A DNA stretch of 64,000 bases from Flavobacteriales bacterium UBA7612 (lineage in GTDB: Bacteria > Bacteroidota > Bacteroidia > Flavobacteriales > Weeksellaceae): NCBI GenBank assembly GCA_002484335.1, contig DLJQ01000005.1, forward strand, positions 20,906 to 84,905. Direction: 5' to 3'. Below, in pieces: positions 44,875 to 53,836 of the stretch. The stretch's first letter is position 1, and each line of letters begins with the position of its first letter. The position numbers and the translations under genes are program-made. The notes beneath the pieces were generated by a model. It was given only the letters and a program-made list of their open reading frames with translations, ran no database searches and was not told the DNA's origin.

Positions 44875-46498
44875 TTTTTACTTTTAATTTTGGTTGTTTC
44901 CAGTTGTTTTTTCGTTCTGCTAAAGTTTTTTCATCAACTAATAAGTTCAATTGTTTTTTGTCAATATCAATTTCGATAAGGTCATCATTTTCAATTAATG
45001 CAATAGGACCTCCATCAAATGCTTCTGGCGTAATATGTCCGACGACAAATCCATGTGTACCTCCACTGAATCTACCATCTGTAATAAGAGCAACCTTATC
45101 TCCTAAACCAGCACCAATAATTGCTGAGGTTGGTTTAAGCATTTCTGGCATTCCAGGTCCACCTTTTGGTCCTTCGTTTCGAATCACAATAACACTTCCT
45201 GCATTTATTTTTAATTCTTCTATTGCTTTTAAAACTTCTACTTCACTATTAAAAACTTGTGCTTTTCCTTTAAAGTAAAATCCTTCTTTTCCTGATATTT
45301 TTGATACTGAACCTTTCGGAGCAAGGTTTCCATATAACATTTGTAAATGACCTGTTTCTTTTATAGGATTGTCTAATTTTCTTATAATATTTTGTTTAGA
45401 AAAGTCTAATGATTGAACATTTTCTAAATTCTCTGCAAGAGTTTTTCCTGTTACAGTTAAACATTCTCCATCAAGTAATCCTTCACTTAGCATATATTTC
45501 ATTACAGCAGGGACACCTCCAATTTTACTTAAATGTTCCATTAAGTACTTTCCACTTGGTTTTAAATCAGCAATAACAGGAGTTTTATCGTTTATTTTTT
45601 GAATATCGTCTAAAGTCAATTCTAAATCCATTGTTGCTGCAATTGCTAATAAATGAAGTACAGCATTTGTACTACCACCAAGTACAACAATTACTTTAAT
45701 CGCATTTTCTAAAGATTTTTTTGTGATGATATCACTTGGTTTAATATCCTTTTCTAATAAATTTTTTAGAAACTTTCCAGCAGTTAAACATTCATTTCTT
45801 TTTTCATCACTCATTGCTGGGTAAGAAGATGAATAAGGTAAGCTCATTCCTAAAGCTTCTATTGCAGCAGCCATTGTGTTAGCAGTATACATCCCACCAC
45901 AAGCACCTGGGCCCGGGCAAGCATTTTGTATGATACCACAATAATCTTTGTCATCTAAATTTCCATTTAGTTTTTTACCAAGAGCTTCAAAAGCAGAAAC
46001 GATATTTAATTCTTCTTCCTTGTAATGACCAGGAGCAATTGTACCTCCGTAAACCATGATTGATGGTCTGTTTAAACGAGCCATTGCCATAATAGAACCT
46101 GGCATATTCTTGTCACATCCAGGAATCGTGATTACACCATCATAAAAATGAGCTGCACAAACTGCTTCGATTGAATCCGCAATAACTTCACGGCTTACTA
46201 ATGAATATCTCATTCCAGAAGTACCGTTTGTTATTCCATCACTAATTCCGATTGTATTGAATTTTAATCCAATTAAATCATCATTTTTCATACCATCTTG
46301 CACTAATTGTGCAAATTGGTTAAGATGCATATTACATGTGTTTCCATCATATCCCATGCTTGCAATCCCAATTAAGGGTTTTTTAAGATCTTCATCACTT
46401 AAACCAATACCATGTAGCATTGCTTGCGAAGCCGGTAAAGTAGGGTCTTGTGTAACTGTACTACTGATTTTGTTTAATGATTTTGTGTTATTGTTCAT
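44807..46498 (-). CDS. ilvD: Dihydroxy-acid dehydratase
   Basis: This 563-residue Fe-S dehydratase makes the 2-oxo acids for valine and isoleucine. ITIPGCDKNMPGS (about residues 118-130) and NACPGPGACGGMYTANTM (about 192-209) hold cluster cysteines, and LITDGRFSGGTHGFVVGH is near the C-terminus. It ends in the usual short tail, ASEGCLTDR. It is the first structural gene of the ilv operon and starts 37 bases after the second attenuator terminator. Its 3' end overlaps ilvB. Confidence 0.95.
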   Translation of the reverse strand: MNNNTKSLNKISSTVTQDPTLPASQAMLHGIGLSDEDLKKPLIGIASMGYDGNTCNMHLNQFAQLVQDGMKNDDLIGLKFNTIGISDGITNGTSGMRYSLVSREVIADSIEAVCAAHFYDGVITIPGCDKNMPGSIMAMARLNRPSIMVYGGTIAPGHYKEEELNIVSAFEALGKKLNGNLDDKDYCGIIQNACPGPGACGGMYTANTMAAAIEALGMSLPYSSSYPAMSDEKRNECLTAGKFLKNLLEKDIKPSDIITKKSLENAIKVIVVLGGSTNAVLHLLAIAATMDLELTLDDIQKINDKTPVIADLKPSGKYLMEHLSKIGGVPAVMKYMLSEGLLDGECLTVTGKTLAENLENVQSLDFSKQNIIRKLDNPIKETGHLQMLYGNLAPKGSVSKISGKEGFYFKGKAQVFNSEVEVLKAIEELKINAGSVIVIRNEGPKGGPGMPEMLKPTSAIIGAGLGDKVALITDGRFSGGTHGFVVGHITPEAFDGGPIALIENDDLIEIDIDKKQLNLLVDEKTLAERKNNWKQPKLKVKNGILFKYARQVRDASEGCLTDR

Positions 46499-46534
46499 AA
46501 CTTATTACTATTTGTTTTGCTTGTTTATTTATAT

Positions 46535-46563
46535 AAAAAAAGCCACCTAAAAATAAGGTGGCT
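46535..46563 (-). terminator. Attenuator terminator 2 of the ilv operon
   Basis: On the minus strand AGCCACC pairs with GGTGGCT across TTATTTTTA, followed at once by a run of seven T. It lies between leader peptide 2 and ilvD. The alternative pairing is AAGGTGG inside leader gene 2 (46597-46603) with CCACCTT of the terminator's 5' arm (46555-46561), seven exact pairs, which would break the terminator. Confidence 0.9.
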
Positions 46564-46588
46564 CAATAAAATTTATCTTAAAAATTCG

Positions 46589-46663
46589 TCAATATACCAC
46601 CTTTCCTAATCTAAAGACTAAGACCAAAATAATGTTAATAATAATGACAAATAAATGTTTCAT
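46589..46663 (-). CDS. ilv leader peptide 2 (24 residues)
   Basis: This short gene has ATG at 46663 and TGA at 46589. Of its 24 residues 14 are Ile, Val or Leu (5, 5 and 4), including VIIINIILVLV at residues 6-16. It lies between two intrinsic terminators. The segment AAGGTGG that pairs with the next terminator covers codons 21-23, so a ribosome that reaches the stop codon would mask it and one stalled at the Ile/Val run would leave it free. This is the classical logic of branched-chain amino acid attenuation. Confidence 0.85.
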   Translation of the reverse strand: MKHLFVIIINIILVLVFRLGKVVY

Positions 46664-46690
46664 ACAACTGTTTTAAAAATTATAATTTCA

Positions 46691-46720
46691 TAAAAAAAGC
46701 CAACTTATAAAAAAGTGGCT
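46691..46720 (-). terminator. Attenuator terminator 1 of the ilv operon
   Basis: On the minus strand AGCCACTT pairs with AAGTTGGCT (one bulged T), followed by seven T. It lies between leader peptides 1 and 2. AGAGTGGT within leader gene 1 (46753-46760) can pair with the terminator's 5' arm through eight pairs, two of them G-T wobbles. Confidence 0.85.
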
Positions 46721-46740
46721 TCAATTGATATTATATAAAT

Positions 46741-46815
46741 TCACAACTGTTTACCACTCTCTTTTGAAAGAATGTCTAAGACAATTACATTAATAACGTT
46801 GTGAATAAAATTCAT
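46741..46815 (-). CDS. ilv leader peptide 1 (24 residues)
   Basis: ATG at 46815 and TGA at 46741 give a 24-residue peptide, the same length as leader 2. Ten residues are Ile, Val or Leu, clustered as VINVIVLDIL (residues 7-16). The gene starts about 13 bases after the predicted transcription start. Its 3' part (codons 18-21) can pair with the 5' arm of terminator 1. It is probably the control peptide of a first attenuator in series with the second. Confidence 0.8.
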   Translation of the reverse strand: MNFIHNVINVIVLDILSKESGKQL

Positions 46816-46834
46816 TTTTACTTTTTTGATAAAC

Positions 46835-46867
46835 CAAAGCTAGAATTATTTTTTTAAATTAGACAAA
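46835..46867 (-). promoter_or_regulatory. Promoter of the ilv operon
   Basis: On the minus strand TTTG (46867-46864) and TAGCTTTG (46842-46835) are 21 bases apart, an exact fit to TTG-N17-23-TAnnTTTG. The predicted start lies a few bases further on, just ahead of leader peptide 1. Confidence 0.75.
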
Positions 46868-46971
46868 TATTTTTTCATAAAAATATCATTTATTTGTTAT
46901 TCGCATTTATTTGTCATTTTTATTGATTTATCATTAAAAATATATTCAATAAATTTTATATATAGAAAATT

Positions 46972-49900
46972 TTGAAGCAAAAAGTTATTCAAAACGTTTT
47001 TAGTTTATACGATTCATCAGAATTCGTACAAAAACTTATTTCCGATTATAAATCTAACCCTAAACATAAGGCTAATATCAAAGGATTTTTAGGATCTGGA
47101 TTAAGTATTCTTTCTGGACATTTGTTTGATAGATTATCACATCCTATAGTTCTTATTTTTGATGATAAAGAAGAAGCTGCTTATGTTTTAAATGATTTAG
47201 AAACTTTGTTTGATAGAGAACAAGTTTTATTTTTTCCATCTTCGTATAAACGTCCTTATGAGGTTGAGGAAGTAAATAATGCTAATGTTGTAATTAGAAC
47301 AGAAGTTTTAAATAGTTTATCTAATACCAAACATCATAAAATTGTTGTTACTTATGCAGAAGCGTTACAAGAAAAAGTTGTAACAAAAAAAGCTTTATCT
47401 ACAAATACATTAAAAGTAAAAGTAGGAAATGAATTAGGAATTGATTTTTTAACTGAAGTTTTAATTTCTTATGATTTCAAAAAAGTTGATTTTGTTTCAG
47501 AACCAGGAGAGTTTTCTATAAGAGGAGGAATAGTTGATGTTTTTTCATTTTCGAATGAACATCCTTATCGTATTTCATTGTTTGGAGATGAGGTTGAGAC
47601 AATCAGAACATTTGATATTGAAAATCAATTATCCATATCTACAACAAAGGATATTACTATTATTCCTAATCTAGAAAGTAAAAATGTTGATGAAAAAAGA
47701 GAAAGTTTTTTAGAATTTATACCATCAAATAGTATAATTATTACCAAAAATATTTCTGTTTTAGGAAAACAAATCAACAAAAATTTTGAATATGCTGAAG
47801 AATCATTCTCAAAATTAAACGGAGAAATCAAACAATTAGAGCCAAAACAGTTGTTTTTAAGTCAAAATGAATTCTTTCATCAATTAGCCGAATTTGGTTC
47901 TATTGAAATTGCAATGAAACCATTTTTTGAAACAGTAGATGTTTTAGAATCTCCTTTTAAGCCTCAGCCTACTTTTAATAAACAGTTTGAATTACTTATT
48001 GATGATTTAAATGAACATAAAAATAGAGGATATAACAATCTAATTCTTTGTTCCAACGAAAATCAAATAAGAAGATTTGAAGAGATTTTTGAAGATATAG
48101 GAAAAGAAGTTTCTTATTCTCCTGTTTTAGGAACATTTTTCCAAGGTTTTATAGATGATGAGCTTCAATTGACATGTTATACAGACCATCAAATTTTTGG
48201 ACGATATCATAAATTTAATCTTCGTAATTCTTTTACCAAAAAAGAAGCAATCACACTAAAAGAGATTAATTCACTTCAAGTAGGAGATTTTGTTACGCAC
48301 ATAGATTACGGAATTGGAAAATTTGCAGGTCTTGTACGTCTTAATAATAATGGTGTAATGCAAGAATCAATAAAATTGATTTATCAAAATAATGATATTT
48401 TATACGTTAATATTCATTCTTTACATAAGATAGCAAAATTTAGAGGAAAAGATGGAGTAGAGCCTAAGGTTTCTAAAATTGGTTCTCCAGCATGGAAAAA
48501 TTTAAAGAACAAAACTAAAGCTAAAGTAAAGGAAATTGCTTTTGATTTGATAAAATTATATGCAAAACGTCGTGCTCGCAAAGGTTTTTCATATTCACCA
48601 GATACTTATTTACAGAATGAATTAGAAGCTTCTTTTATTTATGAAGATACTCCAGATCAATATAAAGCTACACAAGATGTAAAAGCTGATATGGAGTCCG
48701 AAAGACCAATGGATAGATTAGTTTGTGGAGATGTTGGTTTTGGTAAAACAGAAGTAGCAATTCGTGCAGCGATGAAGGCAGCTGTTGATGGAAAACAAGT
48801 TGCTGTTCTTGTTCCTACAACAATTCTTGCATTTCAGCATTTCAAAACGTTTTCAGAACGATTGGCTGATTTACCTGTAAAAGTTGCATATCTTAATAGG
48901 TTTGTTACAGGAACAAAGAAAAAAGCTGTTTTAGATGGATTAAAATCTGGACAAGTAGATATTGTTATTGGTACTCATCAATTAGTAAATCCTAAAATAG
49001 AGTATAAAGACTTAGGATTATTAATCGTTGATGAGGAACATAAATTCGGAGTAGGAGTAAAAGATAAATTAAAAACTTTACGAGAAAATATAGATACATT
49101 AACTCTTACAGCAACACCAATTCCTAGAACATTACAATTTTCTTTGATGGCTGCTCGTGATTTATCTGTTATTAAAACTCCACCACCAAATAGGCAACCT
49201 GTAGATACGCAGTTAGTAGGATTTAATGAAGAAGTCTTCAGAGATTCTATTATGTATGAAATGCAACGAGGAGGACAAGTTTACATTATCCATAATCGAG
49301 TTCAATCATTAAAAGATATTGCAGGAATGGTTCAGCGTTTAGTTCCTGATGCTCGTGTTGCAATTGGTCATGGACAAATGGAGGGTAAAGCATTAGAGGC
49401 TGTTCTTCTGGATTTTATTGATGGAAGATATGATGTGTTTGTGTCTACAACAATTATAGAATCTGGACTAGATGTACCAAATGCGAATACAATTCTTATT
49501 AATGATGCTCAGAATTTTGGTTTAGCTGATTTGCATCAGATGAGAGGAAGGGTAGGTAGAAGTAACCGTAAAGCATTTTGTTATCTAGTAGCACCTCCTA
49601 TTTCTGTTTTAACAGAAGAAGCTAGAAAAAGATTACAAGCAATCGAACAGTTTTCGGATTTAGGTTCAGGATTTAATATTGCAATGAAAGATTTAGAAAT
49701 TCGAGGAGCTGGAAATCTTCTAGGAGCTGAACAAACAGGGTTTATGATGGATATTGGTTTTGAAACTTATCAGAAAATTTTAAATGAGGCAATAGAAGAA
49801 TTAAAGTCAACTGATTTTAAAGATTTATTTGAAGATCAAAATAACGAAACAGAAAAAGAATATGTTTCTGATGTTCAAATTGATTCAGATTTACAAATAA

Positions 49901-50340
49901 TAATTCCAGATGAATATATAGAGAGTTCTGAAGAAAGACTATTACTTTATAAAGATTTAGCAGATATTAATACAGAAGAAGAATTAAGTATTTTTAGAAA
50001 TAATTTAATTGATAGGTTTGGTCCAATTCCAGAAGAAGTAGAAAATTTATTACAATCAATTCAGCTTAAATGGGTAAGTAAAAAATTAGGTTTTGAGCGT
50101 TTGGTTATGAAAAATGGAGTACTCTTAGCTTATTTTATCAATAAGCCACAAAGTGAATTTTACCACTCAGAAAAATTTAGATTAATTTTAAATTATGTCC
50201 AAAATAACGCTAAAAATTTAAATTTCAAGGAAAAACAACCCAAAAAAGGAGAGGATTATCCAACATTATTTTTAAGAATAGAAAATGTTAAAAATATTAA
50301 AGAAGTGTTAATAGTGTTGAATAATATATTAAATCAATAA
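46972..50340 (+). CDS. mfd: Transcription-repair coupling factor
   Basis: This 1122-residue ATPase removes stalled RNA polymerase at DNA lesions and recruits UvrA. The N-terminal UvrB-homology region includes SEPGEFSIRGGIVDVFSF. The RNA-polymerase-interacting domain has LQVGDFVTHIDYGIGKFAG (about 443-461), the RecG-like motor has GDVGFGKTEVA (about 584) and IVDEEHKFGV (about 685), and the TRCF domain ends the chain. The start codon is TTG at 46972: an in-frame TAG lies three codons upstream, and no ATG exists before the conserved region. It is read away from the ilv promoter. Confidence 0.95.
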   Translation: MKQKVIQNVFSLYDSSEFVQKLISDYKSNPKHKANIKGFLGSGLSILSGHLFDRLSHPIVLIFDDKEEAAYVLNDLETLFDREQVLFFPSSYKRPYEVEEVNNANVVIRTEVLNSLSNTKHHKIVVTYAEALQEKVVTKKALSTNTLKVKVGNELGIDFLTEVLISYDFKKVDFVSEPGEFSIRGGIVDVFSFSNEHPYRISLFGDEVETIRTFDIENQLSISTTKDITIIPNLESKNVDEKRESFLEFIPSNSIIITKNISVLGKQINKNFEYAEESFSKLNGEIKQLEPKQLFLSQNEFFHQLAEFGSIEIAMKPFFETVDVLESPFKPQPTFNKQFELLIDDLNEHKNRGYNNLILCSNENQIRRFEEIFEDIGKEVSYSPVLGTFFQGFIDDELQLTCYTDHQIFGRYHKFNLRNSFTKKEAITLKEINSLQVGDFVTHIDYGIGKFAGLVRLNNNGVMQESIKLIYQNNDILYVNIHSLHKIAKFRGKDGVEPKVSKIGSPAWKNLKNKTKAKVKEIAFDLIKLYAKRRARKGFSYSPDTYLQNELEASFIYEDTPDQYKATQDVKADMESERPMDRLVCGDVGFGKTEVAIRAAMKAAVDGKQVAVLVPTTILAFQHFKTFSERLADLPVKVAYLNRFVTGTKKKAVLDGLKSGQVDIVIGTHQLVNPKIEYKDLGLLIVDEEHKFGVGVKDKLKTLRENIDTLTLTATPIPRTLQFSLMAARDLSVIKTPPPNRQPVDTQLVGFNEEVFRDSIMYEMQRGGQVYIIHNRVQSLKDIAGMVQRLVPDARVAIGHGQMEGKALEAVLLDFIDGRYDVFVSTTIIESGLDVPNANTILINDAQNFGLADLHQMRGRVGRSNRKAFCYLVAPPISVLTEEARKRLQAIEQFSDLGSGFNIAMKDLEIRGAGNLLGAEQTGFMMDIGFETYQKILNEAIEELKSTDFKDLFEDQNNETEKEYVSDVQIDSDLQIIIPDEYIESSEERLLLYKDLADINTEEELSIFRNNLIDRFGPIPEEVENLLQSIQLKWVSKKLGFERLVMKNGVLLAYFINKPQSEFYHSEKFRLILNYVQNNAKNLNFKEKQPKKGEDYPTLFLRIENVKNIKEVLIVLNNILNQ

Positions 50341-50378
50341 AATAAAGTATAAAAAAATAGTTATATTTTAATAAATAC

Positions 50379-50414
50379 AAGGTGAATTAGATTATTTTCT
50401 AATTCACTTTTTTT
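50379..50414 (+). terminator. Terminator of mfd
   Basis: GTGAATTAGA (50382-50391) pairs with TCTAATTCAC (50398-50407) across a 6-base loop and is followed by seven T. Confidence 0.9.
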
Positions 50415-50566
50415 ATATACCTATATAAAATACTGATTTTGATAAAAAGTGTGAAATTTTAATGAATTAAGAACTATAACTATTTGTAAATTAACCATTA
50501 TAGATATTTGTCTAAATAATTATTAAATTTATCAATACAATTTTGTTGGATAAAACATAAACAATT

Positions 50567-50932
50567 ATGGAAACAGCCTCTAGTTACATTCCTATTTTAA
50601 TTCTATTTATAGTTGCTTTTGCATTTGTAGCTGGAATTATTACAGTTACACATTTTCTTGGACCATCTAGGAAAACAGATGAAAAGTTAGAAAATTTTGA
50701 ATCTGGTATAAAAAAAGAAGGAAATGCACGTCAACCATTTGCGATTAAGTATTTTTTAGTTGCAATTCTATTCGTTTTGTTCGATGTCGAAGTTGTTTTT
50801 TTCTATCCTTATGCTGCTAATTTTAGAGCATTGGGCTGGGGTGGATTCATAGCAGTTGCAACATTTGTAGCCTCTTTTTTTATTATGTATTTATATGTAC
50901 GTAAAAAAGGTGCATTTGATTGGGAAAAATAA
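50567..50932 (+). CDS. nuoA: NADH-quinone oxidoreductase subunit A
   Basis: This 121-residue membrane subunit of complex I has three spans. YIPILILFIVAFAF opens the first, ESGI (in FESGIKKEGNARQPFAIKYFLVAILFVLFDVEVVFFYP) is the conserved loop before the second and holds the family signature. It belongs to the proton-pumping arm near the quinone site. It is the first gene of a 14-gene operon. The 150-base region between the mfd terminator and this gene holds no clean TAnnTTTG element. Confidence 0.93.
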   Translation: METASSYIPILILFIVAFAFVAGIITVTHFLGPSRKTDEKLENFESGIKKEGNARQPFAIKYFLVAILFVLFDVEVVFFYPYAANFRALGWGGFIAVATFVASFFIMYLYVRKKGAFDWEK

Positions 50933-50959
50933 TGATTTATTAATTCAAACACAAACACA

Positions 50960-51532
50960 ATGATTCATAATAAAAGACCAGTAACACATAACACTAATGT
51001 AAAAATAGTAGAATCTCCTGGAGGTTACGAAGGAGAGGGATTTATGACTATGCAGTTATCAAAGGTAGTTGGATTAGCACGTAAAAATTCTATTTGGCCA
51101 TTGCCTTTTGCAACAAGTTGTTGTGGAATTGAATTTATGGCAACAATGGCTTCAACTTATGATTTGGCACGCTTTGGCTCAGAACGTTTAGCTTTTACAC
51201 CAAGACAATGTGATTTATTAATGGTAATGGGAACTATATCAAAAAAAATGGCTCCAGTTCTTAAACAAGTTTATATACAAATGGCAGAACCAAGATGGGT
51301 AATGGCTGTTGGTGCTTGTGCTAGTTCAGGTGGGATTTTTGATACTTATTCTGTTTTACAAGGAATAGATGAGGTTATTCCAGTAGATGTATATGTACCA
51401 GGTTGCCCTCCTCGTCCAGAAGGAATCATTAATGGTATTTTAAGAATACAAGAATTAGTAGAATCAGAAAGTGTTCGACGAAGAAGTAGTCCAGAATATC
51501 AAGAATTATTAGCGAGCTACGGAATTAAATAA
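50960..51532 (+). CDS. nuoB: NADH-quinone oxidoreductase subunit B
   Basis: This 190-residue peripheral subunit carries Fe-S cluster N2, which passes electrons to the quinone. The ligand cysteines are visible in ATSCCGIEFMA (adjacent pair), VGACASSGGIF and YVPGCPPRPEG. The order and spacing are as in all NuoB proteins. It lies 27 bases after nuoA. Confidence 0.96.
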   Translation: MIHNKRPVTHNTNVKIVESPGGYEGEGFMTMQLSKVVGLARKNSIWPLPFATSCCGIEFMATMASTYDLARFGSERLAFTPRQCDLLMVMGTISKKMAPVLKQVYIQMAEPRWVMAVGACASSGGIFDTYSVLQGIDEVIPVDVYVPGCPPRPEGIINGILRIQELVESESVRRRSSPEYQELLASYGIK

Positions 51533-51542
51533 TTAGTAAATA

Positions 51543-52082
51543 ATGGAAAATTCATTTATAAAAGATCGCTTGGTTCATAAATTTCAAGAGAATATCCTTG
51601 GTTATGAAGAACATTTTGGAGTTTTATCTATTTACGCAAATAAAGAGTATAATCTTAAGATTCTTCAATATTTACATGATGAAGAAGAATTAGCTTTTAG
51701 GTTTATGAAAGATTTGACAGCTGTACATTATCCAGATCGTGTAGGAGAAGAAATTACAGTGACATACTTAGTGTATAATATGTATAAAGGAGTTGAATTA
51801 AGATTAAATTTCAGTATACCTATTAATAATCCTTCAATTTTTACTGCTACAAAATTATTTGAAACATCAAATTGGTTAGAGCGTGAGGTATATGATTTTT
51901 TTGGTGTCAATTTTATTGGTCACCCTAATTTGATACGAATTATGAATGTTGATGAAATGGATTATCATCCATTACGAAAAGAATTTCCGTTGGAGGATCA
52001 AACACGTAGAGATAAAGACGATGAAATGTTTGGACGTGGAGGAGATTTTCATTTTGGAAATATGAATATAAAAGCCAACTAG
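51543..52082 (+). CDS. nuoC: NADH-quinone oxidoreductase subunit C
   Basis: This 179-residue peripheral subunit has the 30-kDa subunit signature ERE-VYDFFGVNFIGHPNLIRIM near residues 115-138 and DYHPLRKEFPLED after it. It is a separate gene, unlike the nuoCD fusion of E. coli. It binds NuoD and supports the quinone pocket. Two bases separate it from nuoD. Confidence 0.94.
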   Translation: MENSFIKDRLVHKFQENILGYEEHFGVLSIYANKEYNLKILQYLHDEEELAFRFMKDLTAVHYPDRVGEEITVTYLVYNMYKGVELRLNFSIPINNPSIFTATKLFETSNWLEREVYDFFGVNFIGHPNLIRIMNVDEMDYHPLRKEFPLEDQTRRDKDDEMFGRGGDFHFGNMNIKAN

Positions 52083-52084
52083 TC

Positions 52085-53329
52085 ATGGGAAAAGATAAAG
52101 TAAAAAAATCAAAAAAACATGTCGGACTTTCTGATGGATCTTTAGAAAAAAGTACCATTACATTAAACTTAGGACCTACTCATCCTGCTACACATGGTGT
52201 ATTTCAGAATATTTTAGAGATAGATGGTGAAATAATCAAATCAGCTGTGCCTACGGTTGGATATATTCATCGTGCTTTCGAAAAAATTGCAGAGCGTAGA
52301 CCTTTGTACCAAATAACACCTTTAACAGATCGCTTAAATTATGTTTCTGCACCATTAAATAATTTAGGTTGGCATATGACAGTAGAAAAATTCTTAGGTT
52401 TAGAAATACCAAAAAGAGTTTCTTATCTACGTATTATAATTATGGAGCTATCTCGTATTGCAGATCATATTGTATGTAACTCTATTATGGGGGTTGATAC
52501 AGGAGCTTTTACGGGATTTTTATATGTTATGCAGTATAGGGAGCTTATTTATGAAATTTTTGAAGAAATATGTGGCTCAAGATTGACTACAAATATTGGT
52601 AGAATAGGAGGTTTTGAAAGAGATTTCTCTGATGTTGCTTGGAATAAAATCTATCAATTTTTAAAAGAATTCCCTGGAGTTTTAACAGAGTTTGAAAATC
52701 TTTTTTTAAGAAATAGAATTTTTATGGATCGTACTCAGGGAGTTGGAGGTATTTCTGCTGAAAGAGCTTTAAATTATGGATTTACAGGACCTAATTTAAG
52801 AGCTGCAGGTGTTGATTATGATATCCGTGTTGCAAAACCATATTGTAGGTATGATGAATTTGAATTTGATATCCCAGTTGGTACAACAGGAGATTGTTAC
52901 GATAGATTTTTAGTTCGTGGTCAAGAGATGTGGCAAAGTATGCGAATTATTAATCAAGCAATAGACAAAATAAACGTTTTAGAAGGAGAAGAAGCAAAAT
53001 TATATCACGCTGATGCTCCAGATTTCTATTTACCCAAAAAAGCAGATGTATATACAAAAATGGAAGCTTTAATCTATCATTTTAAAATCATTATGGGAGA
53101 AATAGAAATTCCTAAAGGAGAGATATATAATTGTATAGAAGCTGCAAATGGAGAATTAGGATTTTATTTTATTTCTGACGGAGGAAGATCTCCTTATAGA
53201 CTTCATTTCAGAAGACCTTGTTTTATTTATTATCAAGCTTTTCCAGAGATAATAAATGGATTAATGATTTCTGATGCAATCGTTACAATGAGTAGTTTAA
53301 ACTTAATCGCAGGTGAGCTTGATGCTTAA
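52085..53329 (+). CDS. nuoD: NADH-quinone oxidoreductase subunit D
   Basis: This 414-residue 49-kDa subunit forms the quinone pocket with NuoB. LGPTHPATHGVF (about residues 30-41) holds the conserved quinone-site His, GYIHRAFEKIAE follows, and SDGGRSPYRLHFRRPCF lies near the C-terminus. The first 25 residues are Lys-rich and poorly conserved. The start ATG 52085 follows nuoC by 2 bases. Confidence 0.96.
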   Translation: MGKDKVKKSKKHVGLSDGSLEKSTITLNLGPTHPATHGVFQNILEIDGEIIKSAVPTVGYIHRAFEKIAERRPLYQITPLTDRLNYVSAPLNNLGWHMTVEKFLGLEIPKRVSYLRIIIMELSRIADHIVCNSIMGVDTGAFTGFLYVMQYRELIYEIFEEICGSRLTTNIGRIGGFERDFSDVAWNKIYQFLKEFPGVLTEFENLFLRNRIFMDRTQGVGGISAERALNYGFTGPNLRAAGVDYDIRVAKPYCRYDEFEFDIPVGTTGDCYDRFLVRGQEMWQSMRIINQAIDKINVLEGEEAKLYHADAPDFYLPKKADVYTKMEALIYHFKIIMGEIEIPKGEIYNCIEAANGELGFYFISDGGRSPYRLHFRRPCFIYYQAFPEIINGLMISDAIVTMSSLNLIAGELDA

Positions 53330-53344
53330 TAAAAATTGTTAGAA

Positions 53345-53836
53345 ATGGAAGTACAATTTTCAGAAGAAACACAACAAAAAGTAAATAAAATTATAGCACG
53401 TTATCCAGAAGGTAAACAAAAAAGTGCTTTAATTCCAATACTTCATGTCGCTCAATTAGAATTTGGAGGTTGGTTAGATACACCTCATTTGGATTATGTA
53501 GCTCAACTGTTAAATATTTTACCCGTAGAAGTTTACGAAGTAGCTTCTTTTTATTCAATGTTTAATCTTAACCCTGTTGGAAAATATGTTTTAGAAGTTT
53601 GTCAAACAGGACCATGTATGTTACGTGGATCTGATAAAATAATAGAACACATCAAAACAAAATTAGATATAAAAGAAGGTGGAACTTCTGCCGATGGATT
53701 ATTTACATTGAAACCTGCAGAATGTTTAGGTGCTTGTGGTTATGCTCCAATGTTACAATTAGGAAAAACTTATCGAGAAAACTTAACAATAGAAAAGGTT
53801 GATGAGTTATTAGAAGAACTGAAAAAACTAGCATAA
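53345..53836 (+). CDS. nuoE: NADH-quinone oxidoreductase subunit E
   Basis: This 163-residue thioredoxin-fold subunit binds the 2Fe-2S cluster N1a. Ligands are in EVCQTGPCMLRG and PAECLGACGYAPML. I chose ATG 53345 over an in-frame TTG at 53336 because it is the only ATG and leaves a 15-base gap after nuoD. Its stop overlaps the nuoF start (TAATG). Confidence 0.94.
   Translation: MEVQFSEETQQKVNKIIARYPEGKQKSALIPILHVAQLEFGGWLDTPHLDYVAQLLNILPVEVYEVASFYSMFNLNPVGKYVLEVCQTGPCMLRGSDKIIEHIKTKLDIKEGGTSADGLFTLKPAECLGACGYAPMLQLGKTYRENLTIEKVDELLEELKKLA

Noticed and set aside
44859..45278. A 139-codon open frame opposite ilvD
   Set aside because: It is antisense to a strongly conserved gene, has no family features and mirrors ilvD codon structure. 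I take it as a shadow frame. Other long antisense frames over ilvB, nuoF, rplY, prs and wzc were dropped for the same reason.
50415..50566. Promoter of the nuo operon
   Set aside because: Several near matches (TAGATATTTG, TACAATTTTG) have wrong internal spacing for TAnnTTTG, so no site could be supported.
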